A DNA stretch of 64,000 nucleotides, taken from Sphingomonas flavescens (GTDB lineage Bacteria > Pseudomonadota > Alphaproteobacteria > Sphingomonadales > Sphingomonadaceae). The stretch lies in NCBI RefSeq assembly GCF_030866745.1, contig NZ_CP133016.1:682001-746000 (forward strand), in the 5' to 3' direction. Below are positions 36,803 through 46,717 of this stretch, in pieces; position 1 is the stretch's first letter; each line of letters begins with the position of its first letter. The notes beneath the pieces are model-generated. The model saw nothing but the letters and a program-made list of their open reading frames with translations, did not search any database and had not been told where the DNA came from. Made by a program: the position numbers and the translations under genes.

Positions 36803-38253
36803 AGCGCGCAATTTCCCTGATCGCTTTGCTGGCAACCTCGTGCGCGACGATGGAGCCGCAATATACGCGACCAGCTCCCGCGGTTCCCTCGTCGTGGCCT
36901 GTCGGCGATCCCTATGTCGCGCAGGCGGAAGTCGGTTTGCCGGTGCTTACGTATCAGCAAGTCTTCCAGGATCCTCGCTTACAGACCTTGATCGCACAGG
37001 CGTTGGTCAACAACCGCGACCTGATGGTGGCGGCGGCCAACATCGCGGCAGCGCGAGAACAGTACCGCATCCAGCGCGCCAATCAGCTGCCGACCGTCAG
37101 TGCCGGCGCGGGTGCAACGGTGCGCGGGACGAAGGACGACACATCCGCAAATTATTCGGCAGACATCAGCGTTCCGAATTTCGAGATCGATCTATTCGGG
37201 CGGGTTCGGTCCCTTACCCATGTCCAGCAGCAGCGCTATTTCGCGACCGAGGCTGGAGCACGTGCTACGCGACTTACCCTCGTTGCCAATATCGCCAGCG
37301 CGTGGCTGGATCATGCGGCCGACTCCAGCCTGCTGCTCATCGCACAGCAGACGGCGGCAAGCGCGGAAAAGAGCGTCCGGCTGACGCGCGCGCGGTTGGA
37401 AGGCGGCGTCGCGCCGCGCACCGACCTTCGACAGGCCGAGCAAATCCTAAGCGGCGCACAGGCCGATCTGGCGCGACAGCGCACGGCGGTGGCTCAAGAC
37501 ATCAACGCGCTTCAGCTGCTCGTGGGCACACCGATCGATCAGCGCCTGCTTTCCGGTTCGATCGATGAGGCGTTCGGTCGGATCACGCCGGTGCCGGCCG
37601 GCCTCGATTCCTACGTGCTGCTGCGCCGTCCCGATGTGCTGCAGGCCGAATATGAATTGAAGGCGGCGAACGCCCAGATTGGGGCCGCGCGCGCCGCGTT
37701 GTTCCCGCGGATCACGCTGACTGGCTTGCTCGGGTTCGCGAGCACCGCGCTGACCAAATTGTTCACCGGGGGTGCCTTCGCGTGGAGCGCCGGCGCCGAT
37801 GGAACGTACACCATCTTCCAGTCGGGCGCGGGGCAGGCCAACGTGCGGCTCAGCAAAGCCCAGCGCGATGCCGCTGTCGCCAATTACCAAGGCGTGATCC
37901 AAACCGCGTTCCGCGAGGTGTCCGACGCGCTCGCCCGGCGCGGCACGATCAACGACGAAATCGCCGCTCGCGCGCGGCAGCAAGCGGCAACTGCCGACAC
38001 GTACACCCTTACCGAAGCTCGATACCGCGCCGGCATCGACCCATTCCTGACCGTCCTCGACGCGCAGCGATCCTACTACTCGGCGCAACAAACGAGCGTG
38101 CAGGTCAAACTGACCGCGGCACAGAATATCGTAAGCACCTATCAGGCGATCGGCGGCGACGCCTTGTCGCAAGCCACGCCCGTCTGTCAGTCGCTGCCAG
38201 GCGAAAGCAGCGCTAGCAGCGCAAAGCTCGCGAGCCAGTGCTCGCCCATGTAA
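36799..38253 (+). CDS. Outer-membrane efflux channel lipoprotein (OprM/NodT-like)
   Basis: 484 residues. Signal with Cys (SLIALLATSCATMEPQY), two homologous halves with TolC-type helices: NRDLMVAAANIAAAREQYRI and LRRPDVLQAEYELKAANAQI; LTEARYRAGIDPFLTVLDAQ. The C-terminal ~25 residues (PVCQSLPGESSASS onward) are Ser-rich, unlike the usual end, and lie inside the 3' end of the opposite-strand DUF2891 gene. This tail may be a late read-through extension. Confidence 0.93.
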   Translation: MKRAISLIALLATSCATMEPQYTRPAPAVPSSWPVGDPYVAQAEVGLPVLTYQQVFQDPRLQTLIAQALVNNRDLMVAAANIAAAREQYRIQRANQLPTVSAGAGATVRGTKDDTSANYSADISVPNFEIDLFGRVRSLTHVQQQRYFATEAGARATRLTLVANIASAWLDHAADSSLLLIAQQTAASAEKSVRLTRARLEGGVAPRTDLRQAEQILSGAQADLARQRTAVAQDINALQLLVGTPIDQRLLSGSIDEAFGRITPVPAGLDSYVLLRRPDVLQAEYELKAANAQIGAARAALFPRITLTGLLGFASTALTKLFTGGAFAWSAGADGTYTIFQSGAGQANVRLSKAQRDAAVANYQGVIQTAFREVSDALARRGTINDEIAARARQQAATADTYTLTEARYRAGIDPFLTVLDAQRSYYSAQQTSVQVKLTAAQNIVSTYQAIGGDALSQATPVCQSLPGESSASSAKLASQCSPM

Positions 38254-39182
38254 TCTCCCGCGATGTGTGGGAGTGCTGTTTCCAGGTGCTGCGTCGCTGT
38301 TTCCCGCGCCACCGCCGCGTCGTCAGCCGGTAGCAACGGCGCGATCGATCGCCAGCACCAGGCTCGGCTAAGATTCGTGCCGTCGAGATGCGCAATCTTG
38401 CCGTCGCTGCGATCGCTGACGATGGCCGGAGTAAACAAGCTGACAGGTTCGCGATGAGCTGCGCGGGGCAGAAACTCGGCGAACCACGTCGGAAAGCCTG
38501 CGGCATCAACCCGCGCCATGCACAGTGCTTCGGTGAGTGCGGATGACAGGAACTCGTCACCGCCGGGCTCCCAAGCCTGGCAATCGCGATCATTGCCATA
38601 CCATTCATGGGCGCTGCGTCTGATCAAATCGGCTAAACCGGGGTCGAAAGCTTCGGCCCATTCCAGGGATAGCGTCAGCGCAAATGCCGTGTTGAAGTGC
38701 GTGCCGACCCGGATCGGATAGGTCATGACCGAGAGATAGTCGCGCCACCTTGCGGCGAAGGCGCGTGCCAGCGGTTCTAAGTCTCCCGCCCAATTACAGT
38801 CGTGACGGCTTGCCTCAAGGTGCAGGTAAAGCAACCACGCCCACCCATAAGGCCGCTCGAAACCTCGGCTGGACGGATGGTCGAGATAGGCGCGCTCCAC
38901 CTCAACTTTCGCGGCGGTAAAGCTGCTTTGTGCAAGCTCATCGATCGCGGCCGCTTCGGGAATGTCAGGAAATAGCCGGCGAACCGTCAGCAGCGTCCAC
39001 CAACCGTGCACGCAGCTGTGCCAATCAAAGCTGCCGAAAAAGATTGGGTGCAGCGCGCGCGGCGTTTGCGCGTCAGCATCGGACGTCATCACATGATCGA
39101 GCTTGTGCGGATATTCGAGCGTGACGTGGCCGAGCGCGATACCCGCCATGCGCGACGCCATTGCGGCATCGAGCGTGATCAC
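38187..39182 (-). CDS. DUF2891 family protein
   Basis: 331 residues, GTG start overlapping the upstream stop (GTGA). DUF2891 features: FFGSFDWHSCVHGWWTLL, RPYGWAWLLYLHLEA, TYPIRVGTHFNTAFALTLSL, and the C-terminal GDYMGEHWLASFALLAL. It is alpha-helical, (alpha/alpha)-barrel-like, without a signal peptide, so cytosolic. The function is unknown; conserved His, Trp and Tyr suggest an enzyme. It is the last gene of the oxoprolinase operon. It meets the efflux channel gene tail to tail with a 67-nt overlap. Confidence 0.85.
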   Translation of the reverse strand: MITLDAAMASRMAGIALGHVTLEYPHKLDHVMTSDADAQTPRALHPIFFGSFDWHSCVHGWWTLLTVRRLFPDIPEAAAIDELAQSSFTAAKVEVERAYLDHPSSRGFERPYGWAWLLYLHLEASRHDCNWAGDLEPLARAFAARWRDYLSVMTYPIRVGTHFNTAFALTLSLEWAEAFDPGLADLIRRSAHEWYGNDRDCQAWEPGGDEFLSSALTEALCMARVDAAGFPTWFAEFLPRAAHREPVSLFTPAIVSDRSDGKIAHLDGTNLSRAWCWRSIAPLLPADDAAVARETATQHLETALPHIAGDYMGEHWLASFALLALLSPGSD

Positions 39183-40135
39183 AGGTGGAACCCTGCAAGA
39201 TAAAGGATCACGATATTTGCGATCAGCAGCGGGATTGCAGTTGGGATCTGCGCCTTGATTACACCGTGCTGATTCTTGAGCTCCAGCAGCGCGGCAGGCA
39301 CTATGTTGAAGTTAGCGGCCATGGGGGTCATCAAGGTTCCGCAAAAGCCGGCCAGCATGCCGACGGCCCCGATCACCGCCGGGTTGCCGCCATCCGTGTG
39401 AATGAGGATCGGCACGCCGATCGCCGCGGCCATCACCGGAAACGCGGCGAAGGCGTTGCCCATGATCATGGTGAAGACGACCATGCCCAGCGCGTAGAGC
39501 AGCACGCCGAGGAAGATGCTTCCGCTTGGAATGATATTTCCGGCCATGCTCCCGATGGTGGTGCCCACCCCTGCCGCGGCGAAGATGACGCCGAGTGATG
39601 CGAGCATTTGCGGAAGGACCATTGCCCAGCCGATCCCGTTGGCAAGACGGCTCCCTTCCTCGACGGCAGCGAGCGCCGGCGGACGAAACCAGATGTAACC
39701 GATGATCAAAGCTACGATGACGCCGGCGCCAAGCAGCACCAGTGTCACCGCTTTCGGATCGATGAGATTCAGACCCTTCAACGGCGTGTAGTTGATGAGC
39801 AATGTTCCGACGAAGGCCATGAACGGGATGATTAGCGCAGGAAAAAACAGCCAGTTGCCGAAGCGTTTCGAGGACAGTTCACGCTCCGCCGAAGTCGTCA
39901 TCTCCTTCGATCCGCGCCCGATCAGGTTGAAGCCGGCGATGCCGACAATGAGGAGTACGAGCACGCCATTGCCAATGTTGCCGAAAAAGTCGCCAAACCA
40001 GAAACTCGTCGTAAGCAACAACCAGAAGATGGCATTGCCCAAGCGCTTTGGATTGGTTTCGTCACGCAGGCTTCCCGCGGCGAAACCGGCGAACACTGCG
40101 CCGGCGACGACATAAAGCCAGTGCAGGTTGATCAT
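39179..40135 (-). CDS. DUF979 family membrane protein (transporter half)
   Basis: 318 residues with about nine membrane helices. It contains GGNPAVIGAVGMLAGFCG and TLMTPMAANFNIVPAALLEL, similar in style to ion-transporter superfamily permeases. ATGA overlap with the DUF969 gene. DUF969 and DUF979 are nearly always neighbours, and I read them as the two parts of a split permease. The 5-oxoprolinase homologue next door suggests 5-oxoproline or a cyclic amide as the substrate (inference). Confidence 0.85.
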   Translation of the reverse strand: MINLHWLYVVAGAVFAGFAAGSLRDETNPKRLGNAIFWLLLTTSFWFGDFFGNIGNGVLVLLIVGIAGFNLIGRGSKEMTTSAERELSSKRFGNWLFFPALIIPFMAFVGTLLINYTPLKGLNLIDPKAVTLVLLGAGVIVALIIGYIWFRPPALAAVEEGSRLANGIGWAMVLPQMLASLGVIFAAAGVGTTIGSMAGNIIPSGSIFLGVLLYALGMVVFTMIMGNAFAAFPVMAAAIGVPILIHTDGGNPAVIGAVGMLAGFCGTLMTPMAANFNIVPAALLELKNQHGVIKAQIPTAIPLLIANIVILYLAGFHL

Positions 40136-40803
40136 GCGCGCGCGCCCAGCTTGCGATCGAGCAGCATCAGTCGAGTGGCGTGAATCAGGAACGCGCAGAT
40201 GGCGCTGGGAATCGCCCAGACGGATAGCTGGAATGGCGTTAGGTGAATGCCGAAGCTCGCCAGCGATCCCTGGATCAGCAGGATCGAAGCAACGGCAAGA
40301 AAGATGTCCTCGCCGAAGAATAAGCCGACGTTGTCGGTTGCAGCAGACATCGCCTTGACGCGTTCGCTTGTGTCTTCATCGAGTGCACCGTGCTGCTTCT
40401 CCGCCGCGGCTATTGCCATCGGCGCGATCAACGGACGCACCGTCTGTGGATGCCCCATCACGGTGGTAAGCCCCAGCGCCGACAGGATCTGGCGCAAGCC
40501 GAGGTAGATGACGAGCAACCGGCCCGCGGTCGCGCCACGGATAGACACGATCAGGTCGCGCGCCCTCTCCTGCAGCCCGTAGCGCTCAAGCAGACCGACG
40601 ACGGGCAGGATGATCCAGATCACCGTCACGTAGCGGTTTTCGTTGAAACCGTGTCCGAGCGTCCCCAGCACCTTCAGAAAATCGAGGCCGCCAAGCAACC
40701 CAGTGACGATTGCTGACGCCGCTACCACGAGCAATGGATTGAACCGCAGCGCGAAGCCGATGACGACAAGTGCAATGCCGAGCAGCGGCCAATAGTGAAT
40801 CAT
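40132..40803 (-). CDS. DUF969 family membrane protein (transporter half)
   Basis: 223 residues with five or six membrane helices. Conserved-looking segments: [35 protein letters not shown], and [22 protein letters not shown] overlaps tie it to the oxoprolinase gene before it and the DUF979 gene after it. Together with DUF979 it would give the helix number of a full permease. Confidence 0.85.
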   Translation of the reverse strand: MIHYWPLLGIALVVIGFALRFNPLLVVAASAIVTGLLGGLDFLKVLGTLGHGFNENRYVTVIWIILPVVGLLERYGLQERARDLIVSIRGATAGRLLVIYLGLRQILSALGLTTVMGHPQTVRPLIAPMAIAAAEKQHGALDEDTSERVKAMSAATDNVGLFFGEDIFLAVASILLIQGSLASFGIHLTPFQLSVWAIPSAICAFLIHATRLMLLDRKLGARA

Positions 40804-43800
40804 TCGCTCTTCCCCCCAAAGCCTCCGCCGCCCGGCGTCTCGATCACGAAACGATCGCCTGGCTGCATCTCGGCATAAGCCGTCGCGCTCAGCATTTCGA
40901 CCGTGCCATCGGTGCGTTCGACCCAGTTGCGCCCGGCCATCGCGTCGGCGCCACCCTTGATGCCGCGCGGCGGCACGCGGCGCCGGTTGGCCAGAATGTT
41001 CGCCCGCATCGGCTCAAGAAAGGTCATTGCGCGGACCACACCGTCGCCACCTCGATGCGCTCCATGCCCGCCGGAGCCGCGGCGGATGGCAAACTGATCG
41101 AGCCGCACCGGCAGCCTGGTTTCCAGGATCTCGGGATCGGTCAGGCGGCTATTGGTCATGTGCGTCTGCACGGCGCTGGTGCCGTCGTGATCAGGCCCGG
41201 CGCCGGAGCCGCCAGCAATCGTCTCGTAATATTGTGAGCGCTCATTGCCGAACGTGAAATTGTTCATCGTCCCCTGCGAGGGCGCCAGCCGCCCCGTCGC
41301 GGCGAACAAGGCATCGGTGACGGCCTGGCTGGTTTCGACGTTGCCCGCGACCACCGCGGCCGGCGAGCGGGGGTTGAGCATCGATCCCGCGGGCACGATC
41401 AACTCGATTGGCCGCAAGCAGCCGTCGTTCATTGGAATGGCATCGTCGATCAGCGTGCGCACGACGTACAGCGAGGCGGCGCGAACGATCGAGTATGGCG
41501 CGTTGAAATTGTCGGGCAGCTGGGCGCTGGTTCCAGTAAAATCGAAAGTGGCCGAGCGCGCTCCCTTGTCGATACGAATGGCTACGCGGACGTGGGCGCC
41601 ATTGTCCATCTCATAGTCGAACTCGCCATCGTCCAGCCGGTCGAGCAAGCGCCGCACGGACTCCTCGGCATTAGCCAGCACGTGGCGCATGTATGCCGCA
41701 ACCACATCGGCGCCGTAATCGCGCGCCGTCTGCTGCAGCACTTCAGCGCCGCGCGTGCACGCCGCCAACTGCGCCTTGAGGTCTGAAATGTTGCGATCCG
41801 GATTGCGCGCGGGCCATTCTCCAGCGCTGAGCAGCGCGCGCATTTCGGCTTCGCGGAAGCGCCCCTCATCGACGAGCAGTTCATTGTCGATCAAAACGCC
41901 TTCGTCAGTAATGCTGCGGCTGTCTGGCGGCATCGAGCCGGGCGCGATCCCCCCAATGTCGGAATGGTGACCGCGCGCCGCGACGAATGCGGATGGTTGG
42001 GCATCACCATCATAGAAGACCGGCACGATCACGGTGATGTCGGGCAAGTGCGTGCCGCCCCGATACGGATCGTTCAGCACATAGGCGTCGCCGCGCCGGA
42101 TGCCTCTCCCGTCACGCTTTTCGCCGCGCGCCTCGATGATCGTGCGGATGCTCTCTCCCATCGATCCCAAATGAACCGGGATGTGCGGCGCATTGGCGAT
42201 CAATTCGCCCGAGGCGTTGAAAATCGCGCAGGAGAAATCGAGCCGCTCCTTGATGTTGACGCTGGTCGCCGTCGACTGCAGCGCAACGCCCATTTCCTCG
42301 GCGATCGCCATGAACAGATTGTTGAAAATCTCGAGCCGCACAGGATCAACGTCTGTTCCAATGGCCCGTGCTCGCTCCAGCGGTACCGACCGAGTGAGCA
42401 CCAAAGTCCCGTCGGCGGCGCGTTCCGCGCGCCAACCGGCTTCCACGACGATGGTCGAGGTCGGCTCGAAGATCAGCGCGGGTCCTTCGAAGCGCTCGCC
42501 GGCTTCGATCCGCGTCTCGGACTGCGTGAGTTTCGTTCGTCCAAGCGCCTCGACGACCAGTGCATCGACGATGACTTCCGCAGCCGCGTCCCAATACCCG
42601 AAACGCTGGCGATGCAGCGCTGCGAACTCCGCGTGCATCTGCGCCGGTCGATGGATCGGCACCTCGATGGTCGTATCGCTACCGGACGTTCGCAGCCTTG
42701 CGCGACGATGCAGCTCGATACGCTCACCGTGAAGCCCCTGTTCGATTAGTGTATTCCGCGCTCGTTCTTCGAGGTCGCGCAGCACCGCGGAGAAATCCTC
42801 GCCCAGCGGCTTCAGCCAGCTGATCTCGCGGATGGCCTTCACGTCGGCGATACCGATCCCGTAGGCGGAGAGCACGCCCGCGAGCGGATGGATCAGGATA
42901 CGCTCCATGCCCAGCGCATCGGCCACCGCGCAGGCATGCTGACCGCCCGCGCCACCGAAGCAAGCAAGCGCGTATTTCGAGACGTCATGCCCGCGCGCGA
43001 CCGAGATTTTGCGTATTGCTGCCGCCATGCTGTCGACGGCGATGTCGAGGAAGCCGCGCGCGATATCGGCGAGGCTTTTCTTGCCGCCAAGCTGGTCGGC
43101 GACCTCCTGTAACCGCGCCACGGATGCGGCTTTGTCTAGCTCCTCATCGCCGCCCGGCCCGAACACCGCCGGGAACTGCGCGGGATCGATGCGTCCAAGG
43201 AACAGATTACAGTCGGTGACCGTCAACGGTCCTCCGTTGCGATAGCAAGCCGGCCCGGGATTCGCGCCGGCACTCTCCGGCCCCACCCGAAAGCGCATGC
43301 CATCGAACCGGCAAATGGATCCGCCACCGGCGGCGACGGTGTGAATCTGCATCATCGGCGCGCGGATGCGCACGCCTGCCACAACGCTCTCGTCGGCCAG
43401 CTCGAACTGACCCGCATAGTGCGACACGTCGGTCGAGGTCCCGCCCATGTCGAAGCCAATCAAGCGCGCGTTGCCGTGCGGCTCGCTAGCGGCAACCATC
43501 CCGACGACGCCACCCGCCGGACCTGATAGGATTGCGTCCTTTCCGCGGAAGGCGATGGCTTCGGCCAATCCACCGTTCGACTGCATGAAATGCAGGTCTG
43601 TGCCATCCGGCAATCCCGCAGCGACGCGATCGACGTAGCGGCGCAGAACAGGCGACAGATAGGCGTCGACCACCGTCGTATCGCCGCGGCCGATCAGCTT
43701 GATCAGCGGCGCGACTTCATGGCTCACGGACACTTGTGAGAAGCCCAACTCACGCGCGATCTCGGCGAGCCGCGTCTCGTGCGCCCGATGCCGCCAACCG

Positions 43801-44282
43801 TGCATCAGCACGATTGCCAAAGCGTCGAACCCACGCTCTCGCAGCGCCCGCAGTGCCGCGCGTGCTGCAACTTCATCGAGCGGAACGATGACGTCGCCAT
43901 CGACGCCAACGCGCTCCTCGATCTCGACAAGTTCCTCGTACAGCATCGTCGGCAGGACGATGTGCCGCGCGAAGATGTCGGGCCGCGCTTGGTAGCCGAT
44001 GCGCAGTGCATCTCCGAAGCCGCGTGTGATCGCCAGCGCAACGCGATCGCCTTTGCGTTCGAGTAATGCGTTGGTCGCAACCGTCGTCCCCATCCGGACC
44101 TCGGCGACCTCGCCCCCTTCCTCCCCGAGCACGCGCCGGATCGCCTCCAACGCCGCGTCTTCATACTGTCCCTGGTTCTCCGACAGCAGCTTTTCGACGC
44201 GCACCCGCCCGTCCGATGCGCGGGCTACAACGTCCGTAAACGTACCGCCCCGATCGATCGCAAAGGTCCACGAAAGATTCAC
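40800..44282 (-). CDS. Fused 5-oxoprolinase/hydantoinase (HyuA-HyuB)
   Basis: 1160 residues, GTG start. The N-terminal half (about 1-660) is HyuA-like: [47 protein letters not shown] and [19 protein letters not shown], i.e. an actin-like ATP-binding fold. The C-terminal half (about 670-1160) is HyuB-like: [60 protein letters not shown] and a final [10 protein letters not shown]. Single-chain fusions of this kind include eukaryotic 5-oxoprolinase, which opens 5-oxoproline to glutamate with ATP. A hydantoin or related substrate is possible. First gene of a four-gene operon. Confidence 0.9.
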   Translation of the reverse strand: MNLSWTFAIDRGGTFTDVVARASDGRVRVEKLLSENQGQYEDAALEAIRRVLGEEGGEVAEVRMGTTVATNALLERKGDRVALAITRGFGDALRIGYQARPDIFARHIVLPTMLYEELVEIEERVGVDGDVIVPLDEVAARAALRALRERGFDALAIVLMHGWRHRAHETRLAEIARELGFSQVSVSHEVAPLIKLIGRGDTTVVDAYLSPVLRRYVDRVAAGLPDGTDLHFMQSNGGLAEAIAFRGKDAILSGPAGGVVGMVAASEPHGNARLIGFDMGGTSTDVSHYAGQFELADESVVAGVRIRAPMMQIHTVAAGGGSICRFDGMRFRVGPESAGANPGPACYRNGGPLTVTDCNLFLGRIDPAQFPAVFGPGGDEELDKAASVARLQEVADQLGGKKSLADIARGFLDIAVDSMAAAIRKISVARGHDVSKYALACFGGAGGQHACAVADALGMERILIHPLAGVLSAYGIGIADVKAIREISWLKPLGEDFSAVLRDLEERARNTLIEQGLHGERIELHRRARLRTSGSDTTIEVPIHRPAQMHAEFAALHRQRFGYWDAAAEVIVDALVVEALGRTKLTQSETRIEAGERFEGPALIFEPTSTIVVEAGWRAERAADGTLVLTRSVPLERARAIGTDVDPVRLEIFNNLFMAIAEEMGVALQSTATSVNIKERLDFSCAIFNASGELIANAPHIPVHLGSMGESIRTIIEARGEKRDGRGIRRGDAYVLNDPYRGGTHLPDITVIVPVFYDGDAQPSAFVAARGHHSDIGGIAPGSMPPDSRSITDEGVLIDNELLVDEGRFREAEMRALLSAGEWPARNPDRNISDLKAQLAACTRGAEVLQQTARDYGADVVAAYMRHVLANAEESVRRLLDRLDDGEFDYEMDNGAHVRVAIRIDKGARSATFDFTGTSAQLPDNFNAPYSIVRAASLYVVRTLIDDAIPMNDGCLRPIELIVPAGSMLNPRSPAAVVAGNVETSQAVTDALFAATGRLAPSQGTMNNFTFGNERSQYYETIAGGSGAGPDHDGTSAVQTHMTNSRLTDPEILETRLPVRLDQFAIRRGSGGHGAHRGGDGVVRAMTFLEPMRANILANRRRVPPRGIKGGADAMAGRNWVERTDGTVEMLSATAYAEMQPGDRFVIETPGGGGFGGKSE

Positions 44283-44335
44283 GCGCCCATCCCTAGGGCT
44301 TTTCAGCGGCGGGAAGCACCCCCTATGGAACGGCC

Positions 44336-45334
44336 ATGGCTGTCCTGGTTACCGGCGCAGCGGGCTTCATCGGCGCCGCGACATCGCATGTCCTGCTCAA
44401 TCGCGGCGAAACCGTGATCGGAATCGACAGCGTCAACGATTATTACGACCCGCGTCTGAAGGAAGCGCGCCTGGCGCGATTGCGTGACACCTACGGCGAT
44501 AGTTTCCGGTTCGAACGCGTCGACTTCGCCGACGCTGAGGCGCTGCGCAGAGTTACGGAAAGCGCGTACTTTGATCGCATCGTTCATCTCGGCGCGCAGG
44601 CAGGCGTCCGCTACAGCATCGAAAATCCGTCGGCCTATGTGCAGTCGAACCTCGTCGGCCACTGCAACATGCTCGAAGTCGCGCGCCACAGGCATGTGAA
44701 GCACATGGTCTATGCGTCATCCTCGTCCGTCTACGGCGGCAACAAGACCCTGCCCTTTCGCGTCGAAGACAGAGTGGACCATCCGATGTCGCTGTACGCC
44801 GCGACGAAGAAGGCCGATGAGCTGATCAGCGAGAGCTATGCTAGTCTGTATCGGCTCCCACTAACAGGATTGCGCTTCTTCACCGTCTACGGCCCGTGGG
44901 GTCGACCAGACATGGCCATGTGGATTTTCGTCAAAGCCTTGTTTGCGGGCAATCCAATTCCCCTGTTCAACCGGGGAAAGATGAAGCGCGATTTTACCTA
45001 TGTCGACGACATCGTCCGCGGCATCGTCGCCTGCCTCGACGGCCCTCCCGCCGACGATGGCGAGGTCAAAGCCGGCGGCAGCACCGCCACACACGCCGTC
45101 TACAACATCGGCAACAGCCGCAGCGAGGATTTGATGAAAGTCGTCGCGCTGCTTGAGCAGGAGACCGGGCGCAAAGCCGTGCTCGACCTCAAGCCGATGC
45201 AAGCCGGCGACGTCAGTGCAACCTTCGCCGACATCAGCGCGATCGAACGCGACCATGGGTTCGAACCCAGCACCACCATCGATGAGGGCGTTCCGCGCTT
45301 CGTCAAATGGTATCGGGAGTATCACCAGCTATGA
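44336..45334 (+). CDS. NAD-dependent sugar epimerase (UDP-glucuronate 4-epimerase-like)
   Basis: 332 residues, extended SDR. Rossmann motif [32 protein letters not shown], active-site YAATKKADE (YxxxK), [14 protein letters not shown]. This pattern matches CapI/LspL UDP-glucuronate 4-epimerases, which supply UDP-galacturonate for surface glycans. No glycan cluster is adjacent. ATGA overlap with the next gene. Confidence 0.85.
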   Translation: MAVLVTGAAGFIGAATSHVLLNRGETVIGIDSVNDYYDPRLKEARLARLRDTYGDSFRFERVDFADAEALRRVTESAYFDRIVHLGAQAGVRYSIENPSAYVQSNLVGHCNMLEVARHRHVKHMVYASSSSVYGGNKTLPFRVEDRVDHPMSLYAATKKADELISESYASLYRLPLTGLRFFTVYGPWGRPDMAMWIFVKALFAGNPIPLFNRGKMKRDFTYVDDIVRGIVACLDGPPADDGEVKAGGSTATHAVYNIGNSRSEDLMKVVALLEQETGRKAVLDLKPMQAGDVSATFADISAIERDHGFEPSTTIDEGVPRFVKWYREYHQL

Positions 45335-46293
45335 GCCTTCCGCCGATCCTCCAGAACCTTCGTCTTCCGGTGATCGGCTCACCGCTCTTCATCATCTCCA
45401 ACCCCAAGCTGGTAGTCGCGCAATGCACCAGCGGCGTCGTCGGCAGCTTCCCCGCCCTCAATGCGCGCCCAGCGTCGCTGCTGGACGAATGGCTGCACGA
45501 GATCACCGAGGCGCTCGCCACCTGGAACCGCGATCATCCGGAACGCCCCGCGGCGCCCTACGCCGTCAACCAGATCGTCCACCGTTCGAATGATCGGTTC
45601 GAGCATGACGTCGAGGTCTGCGCGAAGTGGAAGGTGCCGATCGTCATCACCTCACTCGGCGCGCGCGTCGAGCTCAACGATGCGGTGCATGGCTGGGGCG
45701 GTATTACGCTGCACGACGTCATTGACGATCGCTTTGCGCGCAAAGCCGTCGAGAAGGGCGCGGACGGCGTTATCGCGGTTGCGGCCGGTGCCGGGGGCCA
45801 TGCCGGACGGTGGTCCCCGTTTGCGCTGGTTCAGGAAATCCGCAGCTGGTTCGACGGTCCGCTGATCCTGTCCGGCTCAATCGCGACCGGCGGCGCGATC
45901 CTGGCAGCGCAGGCTGCGGGGGCTGACCTCGCCTATGTCGGCTCGTCCTTCATTGCGACCGAAGAAGCCAACGCGCCCGAAGCCTACAAGCAGGCGATCG
46001 TCGACAGCAGCGCCGCGGACATCGTCTATTCGGACCTCTTCACCGGCGTGCACGGTAACTATCTGCGCTCCTCGATCGTCAACGCCGGGCTGGACCCGGA
46101 CAATCTCGCGGCGGGAAGTCTCGACACGATGAAGTTCGGCTCCGAAGGATCGAACAAATCGAAAGCCTGGCGCGATATCTGGGGATCGGGCCAGGGCATC
46201 GGCGCCGTCGATCAGGTGCGCAAGGCTTCAGAACTCGTCGATCTGCTGGCGGAGCAATATGCCGCTGCGCGGGCGCGCATCTGCGCTAGCTGA
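45331..46293 (+). CDS. Nitronate monooxygenase (2-nitropropane dioxygenase family)
   Basis: 320 residues from the ATG at 45331. FMN-binding TIM barrel: LPVIGSPLFIISNPKLV, AVAAGAGGHAGRWSPFALV (His and Gly-rich), PLILSGSIATGGAILAAQA and GADLAYVGSSFIATEEA. It oxidises alkyl nitronates. It overlaps the sugar epimerase gene by 4 nt, although no shared pathway is obvious, and runs tail to tail into the thioesterase gene with an 8-nt overlap. Confidence 0.88.
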   Translation: MSLPPILQNLRLPVIGSPLFIISNPKLVVAQCTSGVVGSFPALNARPASLLDEWLHEITEALATWNRDHPERPAAPYAVNQIVHRSNDRFEHDVEVCAKWKVPIVITSLGARVELNDAVHGWGGITLHDVIDDRFARKAVEKGADGVIAVAAGAGGHAGRWSPFALVQEIRSWFDGPLILSGSIATGGAILAAQAAGADLAYVGSSFIATEEANAPEAYKQAIVDSSAADIVYSDLFTGVHGNYLRSSIVNAGLDPDNLAAGSLDTMKFGSEGSNKSKAWRDIWGSGQGIGAVDQVRKASELVDLLAEQYAAARARICAS

Positions 46294-46717
46294 TCGCCGC
46301 GAAAGCCTCGCGCCAGCGCGCGGGGAATTCCGCCGGCCGGCGGCTTGCACGATCGACCAGCACGTGGACGAATTCGCCTCGCGCGGCAGCCGTGTCTTCT
46401 CCGGAACCGAAGATGCCGATACGGTATCGTACGCTAGAGCGGCCGACGTTGGCGATCGCCAGACCCACCTCAACATCGTGCGGGAATTCGAGCGGCGCGA
46501 AATAGGTGCAGCGCGTCTCCACCACGAGCGCGATCGGGTCGCCATGCTGGATGTCCAGCAGCTCTTGTTCGACCAGCCAGGCATTCACCGCACTGTCAAA
46601 CCATTGATAATAGACAGTGTTATTGACGTGGCCATACGCGTCATTGTCCGCCCAGCGCGTCGTAAATTTACGCCAAACCCTGAAGTCAGATCTCGCCGCC
46701 GGCTGCTCGCGGCTCAC
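46286..46717 (-). CDS. Acyl-CoA thioesterase, 4HBT hot-dog fold
   Basis: 143 residues from GTG 46717 (GTGA overlap with the upstream alcohol dehydrogenase stop); GTG 46720 is equally possible. The motif TRWADNDAYGHVNNTVYYQW, with the catalytic Asp, is the 4-hydroxybenzoyl-CoA thioesterase/YbgC signature. VVETRCTYFAPLEFPHDVEV follows. Substrate unknown. Probably co-translated with the dehydrogenase. Confidence 0.9.
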   Translation of the reverse strand: MSREQPAARSDFRVWRKFTTRWADNDAYGHVNNTVYYQWFDSAVNAWLVEQELLDIQHGDPIALVVETRCTYFAPLEFPHDVEVGLAIANVGRSSVRYRIGIFGSGEDTAAARGEFVHVLVDRASRRPAEFPARWREAFAAIS

